Assembly (NCBI RefSeq): GCF_024611995.1 | Contig: NZ_CP102509.1 | Coordinates: 2,480,001 to 2,544,000 of the forward strand | DNA: 64,000 bases | Direction: 5' to 3' | DNA from: Streptomyces sp. NBC_00162 | Lineage (GTDB): Bacteria > Actinomycetota > Actinomycetes > Streptomycetales > Streptomycetaceae | Shown: piece after piece, positions 45,718-54,347 of the stretch | How positions within the stretch are numbered: position 1 is the stretch's first letter | How the letters are laid out: each line of letters begins with the position of its first letter | Notes under the pieces: model-generated | What the model saw: only the letters and a program-made list of their open reading frames with translations | Database searches by the model: none | Told to the model about the DNA's origin: nothing | Program-made: the position numbers and the translations under genes

Positions 45718-46724
45718 CGGGCCGCCTCCTCGGCGGTGCGGGCGCCGGCGAAGTGGCAGGCCACCGTCCGGCCCGGCGCGTCCCCGTACGTCTCCAGCTC
45801 CGGGCGTGCGTCGGTGCAGCGGGCCGCGGCGCGCGGGCAGCGCGGTGCGAAGGCGCAGCCCGGGGCCGGTGCGAGCAGGGACGGCGGGGAGCCGGGGATG
45901 AAGGGCAGCGGTTCGTCGTCGGCAGTGTCGAGGCGGGGCAGCGAGTCGAGCAGGCCCCGGGTGTAGGGGTGCGCGGGCTCCGCGAACAGGTCGTCGACCG
46001 GGGCCTGTTCGGCGGCCCGGCCGCCGTACATGACCAGCACCTCGTGGGCGACGCGGGCAACCACCCCCAGGTCGTGGGTGATCATCACGACGCCGAGGCC
46101 GCGCTCCTGCTGGAGCGTGGCGATCAGCTCCAGGATCTGGGCCTGCACGGTGACGTCCAGGGCGGTGGTGGGCTCGTCGGCGATCAGCAGGTCGGGTTCG
46201 CATGCCAGGGCCATGGCGATCATCGCGCGCTGGCGCATGCCACCGGAGAACTGGTGCGGGTACTCCCCCGCCCGGCGGGCCGGTTCCGGGATGCCGACCT
46301 CGCCGAGCATGTCGACGGCCCGTTTGCGCGCGGCGGCCCTCCCGGCCTTGAAGTGCACCCGGAAGTGCTCGGCGATCTGCTCGCCCACCGTGTAGTAGGG
46401 GTGGAGGCTGGAGAGCGGGTCCTGGAAGATCATCGCCACCTTGCGGCCGCGGATCTTGGACAGTTCCCGTTCGGAGAGAGCGGTCAGCTCCCGTCCGGAG
46501 AGGGCCACGGAGCCGGTTACCTCGGCCGCGCCCCGGTGCAGGCCCATGACGGCCAGCGAGGTGACCGACTTGCCGGAGCCGGACTCGCCGACGATGCCGA
46601 GGGTGCGGCCCGCCTCGACGGTGAAGCCGAGCGAGTCGACGGCCCGTACGGTGCCGCGCGGGGTGGTGAACGTGACGCGCAGATCGCGCACTTCGAGGAG
46701 CGGGGCGGTGTTTTCCGCGGCCAT
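45714..46724 (-). CDS. Oligopeptide ABC transporter ATP-binding protein, OppD/DppD type
   Basis: 336-residue ATPase with Walker A GESGSGKSVTSLAVMG, signature QFSGGMRQRAMIAMAL, Walker B PDLLIADEPTTALDVTVQ and the CAFAPRCPRAAARC cysteine cluster. Its ATG at 46724 shares one base with the preceding permease stop, and its own stop overlaps oppF. It works as a heterodimer with OppF. Confidence 0.92.
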   Translation of the reverse strand: MAAENTAPLLEVRDLRVTFTTPRGTVRAVDSLGFTVEAGRTLGIVGESGSGKSVTSLAVMGLHRGAAEVTGSVALSGRELTALSERELSKIRGRKVAMIFQDPLSSLHPYYTVGEQIAEHFRVHFKAGRAAARKRAVDMLGEVGIPEPARRAGEYPHQFSGGMRQRAMIAMALACEPDLLIADEPTTALDVTVQAQILELIATLQQERGLGVVMITHDLGVVARVAHEVLVMYGGRAAEQAPVDDLFAEPAHPYTRGLLDSLPRLDTADDEPLPFIPGSPPSLLAPAPGCAFAPRCPRAAARCTDARPELETYGDAPGRTVACHFAGARTAEEAAR

Positions 46725-47710
46725 CAGTACCTCACCCTCGGGTCGATCACGGCGTAGAGGAGGTCGACGGCGAGGTTGGCGACGACGATGAAGAAGGCGG
46801 CGAGCAGGGTGACCCCGAGGACCACGGGCTGGTCCGAACTGACCAGCGCCCCGTAGAACAGCCGCCCGATACCGGGGAGTCCGAAGATGGACTCGGTGAT
46901 CACGGCTCCGGCGAGCAGTCCGCCGAGGTCCATTCCGAAGATGGTGAGGATGGGGGTCATCCCGGAGCGCAGTCCGTGTTTGACGACGACGGTGCGCTCG
47001 GGCATGCCCTTGGCGCGGGCGGTACGGATGTACGGCTCGGCCATCGCCTCGATCATCGAACCCCGGCTCTGGCGTGCGTACATGGCGGCGTACAGCAGCG
47101 CGAGCGCGGTCCAGGGCAGGAGGAGGTTGGAGGCCCAGGCGAGCGGGTTGTCGGTGAAGGCCTGGTAGGTGGGATAGGGCAGCAGGCCGGCGATGCGGAT
47201 GACCCCGTAGATCAGCATCACGGAGGTGAAGTAGACGGGCAGGGAGGCCGCGGCGACGGCGCCGACCATCAGGGCCTTGTCGGTGGCGGTGTCCTTGCGC
47301 AGGGCGGCGGTGACCCCGGCGCCCAGGCCCAGCACGAGCCAGAGCGCGGCGGCGCCGACGGCGAGGGAGGCGGAGACCGGAAGCCGGTCCATGAGCAGGT
47401 CCCAGACGGGCAGGGAGTTCTCGTACGAGTAGCCCAGGCACGGGAAGTCGCACTGGACGGCGTACTGGCCGGTGCCGAGGGTGCGGCCGGTGAAGATGCC
47501 GGTCAGGAAGTCGGTGAACTGGCGCCACAGGGGCTGGTCGAGCCCCAGGTACGCCCGTACGTCGGCCAGCCGCTCGGCGCTGCAGGTCTTGCCGCAGGCG
47601 GCCGCGGCCGGGTCGGAGGGCAGGACGTAGAAGATGAGGAAGGTGACGGCGGCGATGGCGAGGAGCACACCGGCCAGGGCCAGGAGCCGGCGGGCGAGGT
47701 AGAAGATCAA
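46724..47710 (-). CDS. Oligopeptide ABC transporter permease, OppB/DppB type
   Basis: 328-residue permease with six helices. The N-terminal MIFYLARRLLALAGVLLAI helix and the extracellular loop with CGKTCSAERLADVRAYLGLDQP are typical of DppB-type subunits. The membrane-domain EAMAEPYIRTARAKGMPE contacts the ATPases. Start codon overlaps the OppC stop (ATGA). Confidence 0.9.
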   Translation of the reverse strand: MIFYLARRLLALAGVLLAIAAVTFLIFYVLPSDPAAAACGKTCSAERLADVRAYLGLDQPLWRQFTDFLTGIFTGRTLGTGQYAVQCDFPCLGYSYENSLPVWDLLMDRLPVSASLAVGAAALWLVLGLGAGVTAALRKDTATDKALMVGAVAAASLPVYFTSVMLIYGVIRIAGLLPYPTYQAFTDNPLAWASNLLLPWTALALLYAAMYARQSRGSMIEAMAEPYIRTARAKGMPERTVVVKHGLRSGMTPILTIFGMDLGGLLAGAVITESIFGLPGIGRLFYGALVSSDQPVVLGVTLLAAFFIVVANLAVDLLYAVIDPRVRY

Positions 47711-48660
47711 CTGCGGCCGCCCCTCGGGTCGAGGATGTCGCGCAGGGCGTCGCCGAGCAGGGTGAAGGCGAGCACGGCGAGGAAGAGGAAGACGCTCGGG
47801 ATGACGAAGTACATGGGATCGGTCTCGTAGAAGGCGACGGACTCGGCGATCATCTGGCCCCAGGAGGGGGTGGGCGGGCGGACGCCCACGCCGAGGTAGC
47901 TGAGCGCGGCCTCGGTGCTGATCATGCCGGGGATGAGCAGGGTGGTGTAGGCGATGACCGGGCCCGAGACGCCGGGGAGGATGTCGCGGGTCAGGATCCG
48001 CCAGGAGCTCGAACCGCCGACGCGGGCGGCGTCCACGTACTCACGGTGTTTGAGGGAGAGCGACTGGCCGCGGACGACGCGGGCGACGCCGGGCCAGCCG
48101 AAGACCCCGATCACGGCGGTCATGAGGACGATCCGGTTGACGTCCTTGGCCACGGACAGCATCGCGATCATGAAGATCAGGGAGGGGAAGGACATGGTGA
48201 GGTCCATGAGCCGGGACAGGATCGCGTCGGTGCGGCCGCCGAAGTAGCCGGCGGCGATTCCGGCGGCGGTGCCCGCGACCACCACGATGGCGGTGGCGGC
48301 GAAGGCGATGAGCAGGGAGACCTGCGCGCCGTGGACCACGCGGGCGAACAGGTCGCGGCCGGTGACGGGTTCGACGCCGAGCCAGTGCTCGGGGCCGATC
48401 CCGCCGAAGGAGCCCAGCGGCAGGCCCCCGAGGTAGGGGTCGATGGCGGTCTTGTCGAACTCCTCCGGGGACCAGCCGCCGAGCGCGCCCAGCCAGGGGG
48501 CGGTGACGGCCATGAGGACGAAGAGGAGGACGAGGCAGAGGCTGACGCGGACGGCGGGGCGGCGGCGGAGTTCCCGCCGGGCGAGCTGCCAGGGGCTGCT
48601 GCCGGGCGCTGCCGCGGGCCCGGCTTTGACGGCGTCGGGGACCGGGGTGGTGGCGGTCAT
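47707..48660 (-). CDS. Oligopeptide ABC transporter permease, OppC/DppC type
   Basis: 317-residue permease with a Pro/Ala-rich N-terminus, six helices and the OppC N-terminal region LARRELRRRPAVRVSLCLVL. The ATPase-contact segment reads REYVDAARVGGSSSWRILTRDILP. It lies 22 nt after the binding-protein gene and overlaps OppB. Confidence 0.9.
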   Translation of the reverse strand: MTATTPVPDAVKAGPAAAPGSSPWQLARRELRRRPAVRVSLCLVLLFVLMAVTAPWLGALGGWSPEEFDKTAIDPYLGGLPLGSFGGIGPEHWLGVEPVTGRDLFARVVHGAQVSLLIAFAATAIVVVAGTAAGIAAGYFGGRTDAILSRLMDLTMSFPSLIFMIAMLSVAKDVNRIVLMTAVIGVFGWPGVARVVRGQSLSLKHREYVDAARVGGSSSWRILTRDILPGVSGPVIAYTTLLIPGMISTEAALSYLGVGVRPPTPSWGQMIAESVAFYETDPMYFVIPSVFLFLAVLAFTLLGDALRDILDPRGGRS

Positions 48661-48682
48661 GGTGGCGGTGGCTCCGGATTCC

Positions 48683-50425
48683 TCAGCCCTGGCTCTTCGA
48701 CGGGTCCTTGAGGCCGACCGTCGCGTAGTCGATCTCGCCGGTCCACACGGGGTGGCCGAACGCGCCGGCGATGTTGGGGCCGACGAGCAGCGGCTTGCGC
48801 TCCAGCAGGATCGGGATGGACGGGGACTTCTTCATGAGCTCCGCGTCCAGGTCGATCCAGGCCTGATTGGCCTGCTTCGCGTCGGCCATGTTGTTGATCT
48901 CGTCGATCCGCTTGATGGTCGCCTCGTCGCGGAACTGGCTGTAGTTGCCCTGGTTGCCCTTGTCCTTGATGGTGCGTCCGTCGAAGACGAAGGGGATCCA
49001 GGTGGAGCCGGACGGGTAGTCGGGGCACCAGCCGGTGAAGGTCATGTCGGGGGTGGTGGCGAGGTCGCCGATGACGTCGTAGTACGCGCCCGGGTCGACG
49101 GTGTCGATGACGACCTCGATGCCCGCGCGGGACAGGCCCTGCTGGATGGCCTCGGCGGCGCCCTTGTCACCGGTGGAGACGGACAGGGAGACCTTGAGCT
49201 TCTCCTTGCCGGCGGCCTTCAGCAGTTCCTTGGCCTTGGCCGGGTCGCCGGCCGGGGCGATCTTCAGCGTGTCGGCCTGCTTGCCGCCGGTCAGGGCCGG
49301 GGGCAGGTAGGCGGTGGCGATCTCGTTGAGGGCCGGGCCGCCGCCCGCGGTGACCACGGCCTCCTTGTCGACGGCGTACTGCATGGCCTCGCGGACCTTG
49401 GGGTCGTCGAAGGGGGCGCGGGAGTTGTTCAGGTAGAGCATCTCGGTACAGCCCTTGGACTCCGCGATCAGGCGCGCCTTGACGTCCGGCTTGGGCAGCA
49501 CCTTGGGGGCGCTCTCGGGGCGCATGTCGGCGTACTGGACGGTGGAGGCGTCGGCGCCCTCCCCGGCGATGATGCGGTCGTCGATCTGGCCGCCCTTGAG
49601 GCCCATGACGACGACGAACTTGTCCGGGTAGGCCTTGCGCACGGTGTCGGTCTTCGTGTCCCAGTGCTCGTTGCGGACCAGGACCAGCTTCTTGTCGCGG
49701 TCGTACGACTCGATCTTGTACGGGCCGGAGGAGAACGGGCGGGCGTCGTACTGGGTGCCCTTCTCCTGGGACTGGGGTACGGGCGAGAAGGTGGGCAGGG
49801 TGGCGGTCGCGGAGAACTCGGCGACGGGCCGCTTGAGCTCGAAGACGATCGTGCGGTCGTCGGGGGTCTTCACGGAGTCGAGGTGCTGCCCCTGGAGCGG
49901 GCCCTTGTAGCCCTCGGTCCCGGCCAGGTACTGGGCCGCGTAGTCGGGGCCGCCGGTGAGGTCGGGGGCGAAGGAGCGCTCGACGTTGTACTTGACGTCC
50001 TGGGCCTTGACGGGCGAGCCGTCCTCGTACTTGACGCCCTCCTTGAGGGTGAAGGTCCAGGTGCGGCCGCCGTTGGAGGGAGTGCCCAGGTCGGTGGCGA
50101 GGTCGGGAACGAGCTCGCTGCCGCCCTTGCCCGGCTCGGCCTTGAAGGTCACCAGGGTGCGGTAGAGCAGCCGCGTGCCGAAGTCCATGGTCGGCATGAC
50201 CCAGTTGCGGGCGGGGTCGAGGTGCGCGAAGTCCTGGTTGGACAGGACGGTCAGGGTGCCGCCCTTGACCGGGCTGCCGCCGAGGATCTTGCCGTCGTTG
50301 GCGGCGGCGGGGTTGGACGCGCCGCCGCCCGCGGAGCCCTTCTTGGTGTCGGAGCAGCCCGAGGCGCCGAGTGCGAGTGCCGCCACCAGAGCGGTGGCGA
50401 GGGCGAGTTGGGTGCGCTTGGTCAT
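48683..50425 (-). CDS. Peptide-binding lipoprotein (SBP family 5)
   Basis: 580-residue extracytoplasmic receptor. The signal peptide ends in lipobox GASGC near residue 24, then a Gly/Ser/Ala linker leads to the family-5 fold (GGTLTVLSNQDFAHLDPARN). It is first in the operon followed by two permeases and two ATPases, so it decides which peptides are taken up. Its promoter at 50466-50497 is nearly identical to that of the collagenase gene, tying peptide uptake to collagen breakdown. ATG 50425 follows a GGAGTGA. Confidence 0.93.
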   Translation of the reverse strand: MTKRTQLALATALVAALALGASGCSDTKKGSAGGGASNPAAANDGKILGGSPVKGGTLTVLSNQDFAHLDPARNWVMPTMDFGTRLLYRTLVTFKAEPGKGGSELVPDLATDLGTPSNGGRTWTFTLKEGVKYEDGSPVKAQDVKYNVERSFAPDLTGGPDYAAQYLAGTEGYKGPLQGQHLDSVKTPDDRTIVFELKRPVAEFSATATLPTFSPVPQSQEKGTQYDARPFSSGPYKIESYDRDKKLVLVRNEHWDTKTDTVRKAYPDKFVVVMGLKGGQIDDRIIAGEGADASTVQYADMRPESAPKVLPKPDVKARLIAESKGCTEMLYLNNSRAPFDDPKVREAMQYAVDKEAVVTAGGGPALNEIATAYLPPALTGGKQADTLKIAPAGDPAKAKELLKAAGKEKLKVSLSVSTGDKGAAEAIQQGLSRAGIEVVIDTVDPGAYYDVIGDLATTPDMTFTGWCPDYPSGSTWIPFVFDGRTIKDKGNQGNYSQFRDEATIKRIDEINNMADAKQANQAWIDLDAELMKKSPSIPILLERKPLLVGPNIAGAFGHPVWTGEIDYATVGLKDPSKSQG

Positions 50426-50465
50426 GGGTCACTCCAGTGAAGGGCCGCGCTTTAGGATGTGACCG

Positions 50466-50497
50466 GTAACATAGTAATGTGAAATTGTACTGACAAG
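50466..50497 (-). promoter_or_regulatory. Promoter of the peptide ABC operon with embedded operator (site 1)
   Basis: Read leftward: -35 TTGTCA (50491-50496 complement), 17-nt spacer, -10 TATGTT (50468-50473 complement). The 17-bp motif AATGTGAAATTGTACTG (50476-50492, plus-strand reading) fills the spacer, the classic place for a repressor. The 32 bp match the collagenase promoter at 61826-61857 except for one base. Confidence 0.75.
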
Positions 50498-50588
50498 GGG
50501 TTGAGCGGCCCGTTATCCAGCCGTGTCCAAATCCGGGCACTCGAAGGCGAGTTGAGTCGGTCCTGTCACTCCACGGGAGGCCCCGACA

Positions 50589-50645
50589 ACGCGCGGCGCC
50601 AGGCGGTCGAGGGCCTTCACCCCGTCACCACCTGGCGCCGCGCGT
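50589..50645 (-). terminator. Terminator of the ADP-ribosyltransferase-like gene
   Basis: Perfect 15-bp arms ACGCGCGGCGCCAGG (50589-50603) and CCTGGCGCCGCGCGT (50631-50645), extendable by four more pairs with one mismatch, 45 nt after the stop at 50691. Confidence 0.85.
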
Positions 50646-50690
50646 CACGACGGACGGCCGGAGCGGCACCCACTCCCGCCCGGGATCAGA

Positions 50691-51446
50691 TCAGTGCTGC
50701 GCACCGACCATGGGTTCCTTGTGCTTGCCCTTGTCCCTGTCCTTGTCCTTGTGCTTGCCCGGGGCCGAGACCGGACGGAAGTCAGGGTTCGTCACACAGC
50801 CGAGGTTGCGGTAGATGCGGTCGTTCGTCTGCGGGTCCCGGCCGACGAAGTGGTACTGGCAAGCCCCCTCGATGAACCTGCCTTCAATGCCGCCGGGGAA
50901 GTCGATCTCCTTGTTCCACAGGAAGGTCGACACGAGGCCGGTCTGCCGTGCGGTGGCGTTGACGTCGATCCCGCCGGGAGCCTGGATCGCGTACACCCAG
51001 CCGTCGGCCCCGCCCCCCGCGGCGAATTCCTGCGCCACCCACCGCTCACAACTGGTGCTCACGTGCGCGGCGTTCGGCTGCTGGCCGCCCCCGGTGATCC
51101 ACTGCAACAGCGGCGTGAGGTCCGTGCCCCGCGGCTTGAAGCCGGTGGGGAAGATCGTCTGGGGGTCCCGCGAGTCGCCCCGCCACAGCGTGTTCACGTC
51201 GTGCCGCCAGTACCAGGCCTCGCTCACCGCGGCCAGGTCCACCTCCGGCTGGATCGTGGGGTCCGTCGTGGTCTGCAGCCACTCCGACGCACGGTAGCCG
51301 CCGGTCGGGCCGCAGGGGCCGGTGTCGCGGATCTGCTGCGGGGTGCCCGGGTACGGATCCGCCGCGGCGCCGGCGGGCGAGCCGACCCCCAACGAGACGG
51401 TGACCAGGACGGCGGCGGAAGCGATCCGAATTGCAGTCTTCAACAC
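50691..51446 (-). CDS. Secreted ADP-ribosyltransferase-like protein (pertussis/cholera-toxin class)
   Basis: 251-residue secreted protein. A signal peptide (about 1-29, ending GSPAGAAA) precedes a domain with the R-S-E pattern of mono-ADP-ribosyltransferases: R89 in LWRGDSRDPQTIFPTGF, STS at 130-132 in HVSTS, and E180 in WNKEIDFPGGIEG. The last resembles the EQEVSALGGI active-site turn of heat-labile enterotoxin. Four Cys in the mature part could form two disulfides. A Lys/Asp-rich tail ends the protein. GTG 51446 is favoured; the start is uncertain by a few codons. The target is unknown. It lacks the regulon motif. Confidence 0.72.
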   Translation of the reverse strand: MLKTAIRIASAAVLVTVSLGVGSPAGAAADPYPGTPQQIRDTGPCGPTGGYRASEWLQTTTDPTIQPEVDLAAVSEAWYWRHDVNTLWRGDSRDPQTIFPTGFKPRGTDLTPLLQWITGGGQQPNAAHVSTSCERWVAQEFAAGGGADGWVYAIQAPGGIDVNATARQTGLVSTFLWNKEIDFPGGIEGRFIEGACQYHFVGRDPQTNDRIYRNLGCVTNPDFRPVSAPGKHKDKDRDKGKHKEPMVGAQH

Positions 51447-51604
51447 GGTCGGCACAACCTCTTCGCTCGGTGCACAGGACTCGGTGTTATTAGCCGAATT
51501 TCCGACGCAACCGACCTTCGTCCGCATCCGTCACCCGGTGGCACCACGAGGCCCACCCGCCCGGCGCAGGCCGCCGGCCCGGCGAACCCTCCCGTTCACC
51601 CGTG

Positions 51605-52315
51605 CTAGACGCCGGAGCCGAGGCCTCCCGGGGTGCGGCCAACGGGCTCGTCGCGGCCCTGGGCCCACAGGGAGCGGACGTGGCCGAGGTGGCGGACCAT
51701 GCAGGCCTCGGCCGCCGCGGCGTCACCGGAGAGCATCAGGTCGAGCAGTTCGAGGTGCTCCTCCGCCGAGGACACCAGCTTGCCGGCCTCGTCCAGACCG
51801 GTCAGCCCGTACAGCCGGGACCGCTTGCGCAGGTCGCCGACCGTCTCGACGAGGCGGTCGTTGCCCGCGAGCCCGAGCAACGTGAGGTGGAAGCGGCGGT
51901 CCGCCTCCAGGTAGCCGATCAGGTTGTGCTCGCGGGCGCTGGTGACGATCTCCTGCGCGATGGGACGCAGCGCCTCCAGTTGCTCGGCCGTGGCGATCTT
52001 CGTGATCCGCCCGATGGTCGGCACCTCGATCATCGTGCGCAGCTCGGTGTACTGGTCGAGGTCGCGCTCGCTGACCTCGGTGATGCGGAACCCCTTGTTG
52101 CGGACAGGTTCGACCAGGCCCTCGCGGGCGAGGTCGAGCATCGCCTCGCGCACCGGCGTGGCCGAAACGCCGAGTTCGGCCGCGAGCCCGGGGGCGGAGT
52201 AGACGCTTCCGGGGCGCAGCTCACCCGCTATCAGGGCTGCTCGGAGGGCGTGGCCGACCTGGTCGCGGAGCCGTTCCTGGGCCTTGATGAGACTGTGCTG
52301 CTTCAGGTCACCCAT
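51605..52315 (-). CDS. GntR-family (FadR/VanR subgroup, FCD domain) regulator of the hydroxyproline set
   Basis: 236-residue regulator. The N-terminal winged helix-turn-helix (about 13-80, with LAAELGVSATPVREAMLDLA) is followed by an all-helical FCD ligand domain. The metal-type residues are visible in EADRRFHLTLL, EEHLELLDLM and RHLGHVRSL. ATG 52315 is set by GGAGG at seven bases. It follows the reductase gene by 56 bp and has a motif copy (52362-52378) just ahead, so it is probably autoregulated. The ligand is presumably hydroxyproline or a catabolite. Confidence 0.88.
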   Translation of the reverse strand: MGDLKQHSLIKAQERLRDQVGHALRAALIAGELRPGSVYSAPGLAAELGVSATPVREAMLDLAREGLVEPVRNKGFRITEVSERDLDQYTELRTMIEVPTIGRITKIATAEQLEALRPIAQEIVTSAREHNLIGYLEADRRFHLTLLGLAGNDRLVETVGDLRKRSRLYGLTGLDEAGKLVSSAEEHLELLDLMLSGDAAAAEACMVRHLGHVRSLWAQGRDEPVGRTPGGLGSGV

Positions 52316-52361
52316 TGCATTTCCTCCGAGACGCCCTACACCGGCGATGGGCAGAGGAACA

Positions 52362-52378
52362 GCGTACAATGTCACGTT
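52362..52378 (-). promoter_or_regulatory. Shared operator motif, site 5 (ahead of gntR)
   Basis: Read leftward AACGTGACATTGTACGC, matching the six-site consensus. It overlaps the stop codon of the upstream reductase gene, 47 bp before the regulator start. The plus-strand form GTACAATGTCAC has the GT-N8-AC layout common for FCD-type GntR operators. Confidence 0.55.
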
Positions 52379-53334
52379 TCGCTGCTCGCCCCGGCGGCCT
52401 GGAACAGCGCGACCGCCACGGCAAGATCTTCCCAGGCCATGCCCACACTCTTGAAGAGCTGTGGACAACCCGGCGTCCCGCCCACGGGCATCCGGCCCGT
52501 GACGAGGTCCGCGAGGGTGCCGGTGATGTGGCCGGGCCCGATGGCGCCCTCGGCCTCCGGGACCAGCAGGTCCCCCGCCTCGCGCAGGGCCGCCGCGCGC
52601 GACTCCACGTACACCGCCGCGCGTCGCACGAGGGCGGTGTCCGTCTCCCGGGCCTCCGGCTCGTGCGAACCGACGGCGACGACCGTTGCCCCGGGGCCCA
52701 CCAGCCGCCCGTCGAAGAGGGGTTCCCGGGCCGTGGTGCAGCAGACGACCAGATCGGCGCCGGCCACGTCCTCGGGGGTGCCCGTGCGGGCGGCCGGGCC
52801 CAGGCTGCGGGCGTGCGCGGCGAGCTTCTCCGCGCCCTCGGGCCTGCGGGCGACGACCACCACCTCGGCCAACTCCCGTACCGCGAGCGTCGCTTCGAGG
52901 TGCCCGTACGCCTGCGGACCCGAGCCGAAGAGCACCAGTCGCAGCGGCCGCCCGGCCGGCGCCAGGTGGCGCAGCGCGAGGGCGGAGACCGCCGGGGTGC
53001 GCAGGGCGGTCAGCGCCGCGCCGTCGAGCAGGGCGAGCGGGCGCAGGGTCGGCCCGTCCAGCAGCAGGTAGGACCCGGTGATCCGGGGCAGCCCGCGAGC
53101 CGGATTGCCCGGCGCGACCCCGGCGATCTTCACCCCGGCGTACGTCCCGGACGCGGCCGGCATCAGCAGCAGTTCGCCACCGCCGGGTACGGGGAGGGCG
53201 GTGCGCTGCGGGCAGCCCTCCGGGTCGAGGCCGCCCCGCAGGGCGGCGGCCAGTGCGTCGGCCGCGGCGGCCGGGGTGAGCAGCCCGGCCGTCTGCTCGG
53301 CGGTCAGTTGCGGGATCACAGCAGGTCCGCTCAT
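52372..53334 (-). CDS. Ornithine cyclodeaminase/mu-crystallin family protein (probable pyrroline-2-carboxylate reductase)
   Basis: 320-residue NAD(P)-dependent enzyme. The Rossmann part contains LVLFGSGPQAYGHLEATLAV, the typical fold start of this family, followed by AVRELAEVVVVARR. In hydroxyproline clusters, members reduce delta-1-pyrroline-2-carboxylate to L-proline after dehydration of trans-3-hydroxyproline. True cyclodeaminases sit with arginine or ornithine genes, which are absent here. ATG 53334 overlaps the preceding stop (ATGA), so it is coupled to the proline-racemase paralogue. Confidence 0.8.
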   Translation of the reverse strand: MSGPAVIPQLTAEQTAGLLTPAAAADALAAALRGGLDPEGCPQRTALPVPGGGELLLMPAASGTYAGVKIAGVAPGNPARGLPRITGSYLLLDGPTLRPLALLDGAALTALRTPAVSALALRHLAPAGRPLRLVLFGSGPQAYGHLEATLAVRELAEVVVVARRPEGAEKLAAHARSLGPAARTGTPEDVAGADLVVCCTTAREPLFDGRLVGPGATVVAVGSHEPEARETDTALVRRAAVYVESRAAALREAGDLLVPEAEGAIGPGHITGTLADLVTGRMPVGGTPGCPQLFKSVGMAWEDLAVAVALFQAAGASSET

Positions 53335-54347
53335 AGCAAAAACCCCGCGCCGAGGGCGTCGTACGGGTCGGCCGTGAAGGCGTGTTCACCGGTGCGGTAG
53401 GCGGTGCCGGTGACCTCGGTGACGCCACCGGGGAGCATCCGTCCGGTGAACACCGTGCCCATGACCGACTCGTGCAGCAGGTCCTCGCCCGGACCGAGCC
53501 GCCCGTCTTCCGCGAGCAGCGCGAGCCGCGTCGAGGTGCCCGAGCCGCAGGGCGAGCGGTCGATCTGACCGTCGGCGAAGACGGTGACGTTGCGCTGGTG
53601 CGGCCCGAAGGGAGTGCCGGGGAGCTCCTCGTACAGGATCACCCCGTAGACCCCGGACAGGAGCGGGCCGTCGGGGTGCCAGGTGGCCGGGTGGGTGGCC
53701 AGCGCGGCACGGATCTCCTGGCCGGCCCGCACAAGCGCGGGCAGCGAGGCCCGGGAGACGTCGAGGCCGAGGTCGCGGGCGGCGACCGAGGCGTAGCAGG
53801 CCCCGGCGTGCGCGAGGTCCACCTCCGCCATGCCGAGGGTGGTCGCCACCGGCACCTTGCGGGCGCTCACCCGGGCCGGGACGTTGCGGAAGGTGACACC
53901 GGTGGTGCGGCCCCCGTCCCGGTGCACGGTCGCGGTGACCCGGCCCGACGGCACGTCGATGCGCACCTGGGCGTCCCCGTCGTCGGGTGCGGCGACCCGG
54001 CCGGTGTCCACGGCCCAGACGCCGAGGGCCATGGCGCCGTGGCCGCAGGCGGTGGAGTAGCCGTCCTTGTGCCAGAAGAGCACCCCGAAGTGGGCCCCGT
54101 CGTCGTCGGGCGGGACGACGAAGCCCCCGTACATCCCGGCGTGCCCGCGCGGCTCCTGCACCAGCAGGCGCCGTACGTCGTCCAGTGCCCCGCGGCGCGG
54201 TGCGGTTCCGGATCCTCCGGGGCCGATGGCGGTGGCACAGCGTTCGGCGACGGTGTCACCGGGCACGGCCAGGCCCTCCGCGCCGCAGTCGACGATGCGG
54301 AAGGGCTCGCCGGCGGTGTGGTAGTCCACCGTTCGGACGGTGCTCAC
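53331..54347 (-). CDS. Proline racemase-family protein, second paralogue (hydroxyproline epimerase or trans-3-hydroxyproline dehydratase)
   Basis: 338-residue PLP-independent enzyme. The two acid/base positions are C101 in GYSTACGHGAMALG and C267 in DRSPCGSGTSTR. A Cys-Cys pair fits epimerases. The GYSTxCGH context and the directly coupled pyrroline-2-carboxylate-type reductase would fit a trans-3-hydroxyproline dehydratase, although the human dehydratase has Thr at the second position. Both are possible. GTG 54347 overlaps the previous stop (GTGA). It shares perhaps a third of its residues with the next paralogue, so it is not a recent duplication. Confidence 0.78.
   Translation of the reverse strand: MSTVRTVDYHTAGEPFRIVDCGAEGLAVPGDTVAERCATAIGPGGSGTAPRRGALDDVRRLLVQEPRGHAGMYGGFVVPPDDDGAHFGVLFWHKDGYSTACGHGAMALGVWAVDTGRVAAPDDGDAQVRIDVPSGRVTATVHRDGGRTTGVTFRNVPARVSARKVPVATTLGMAEVDLAHAGACYASVAARDLGLDVSRASLPALVRAGQEIRAALATHPATWHPDGPLLSGVYGVILYEELPGTPFGPHQRNVTVFADGQIDRSPCGSGTSTRLALLAEDGRLGPGEDLLHESVMGTVFTGRMLPGGVTEVTGTAYRTGEHAFTADPYDALGAGFLL

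Noticed and set aside
48443..50440. A 665-codon plus-strand frame opposite the peptide-binding protein gene
   Set aside because: Antisense shadow of a clear lipoprotein gene; low-complexity Gly/Val/Leu/Asp sequence.
51447..51604. Copy of the 17-bp operator ahead of the ADP-ribosyltransferase-like gene
   Set aside because: Searched by eye on both strands; no TGTGA-type match found, so the gene was left out of the proposed regulon.
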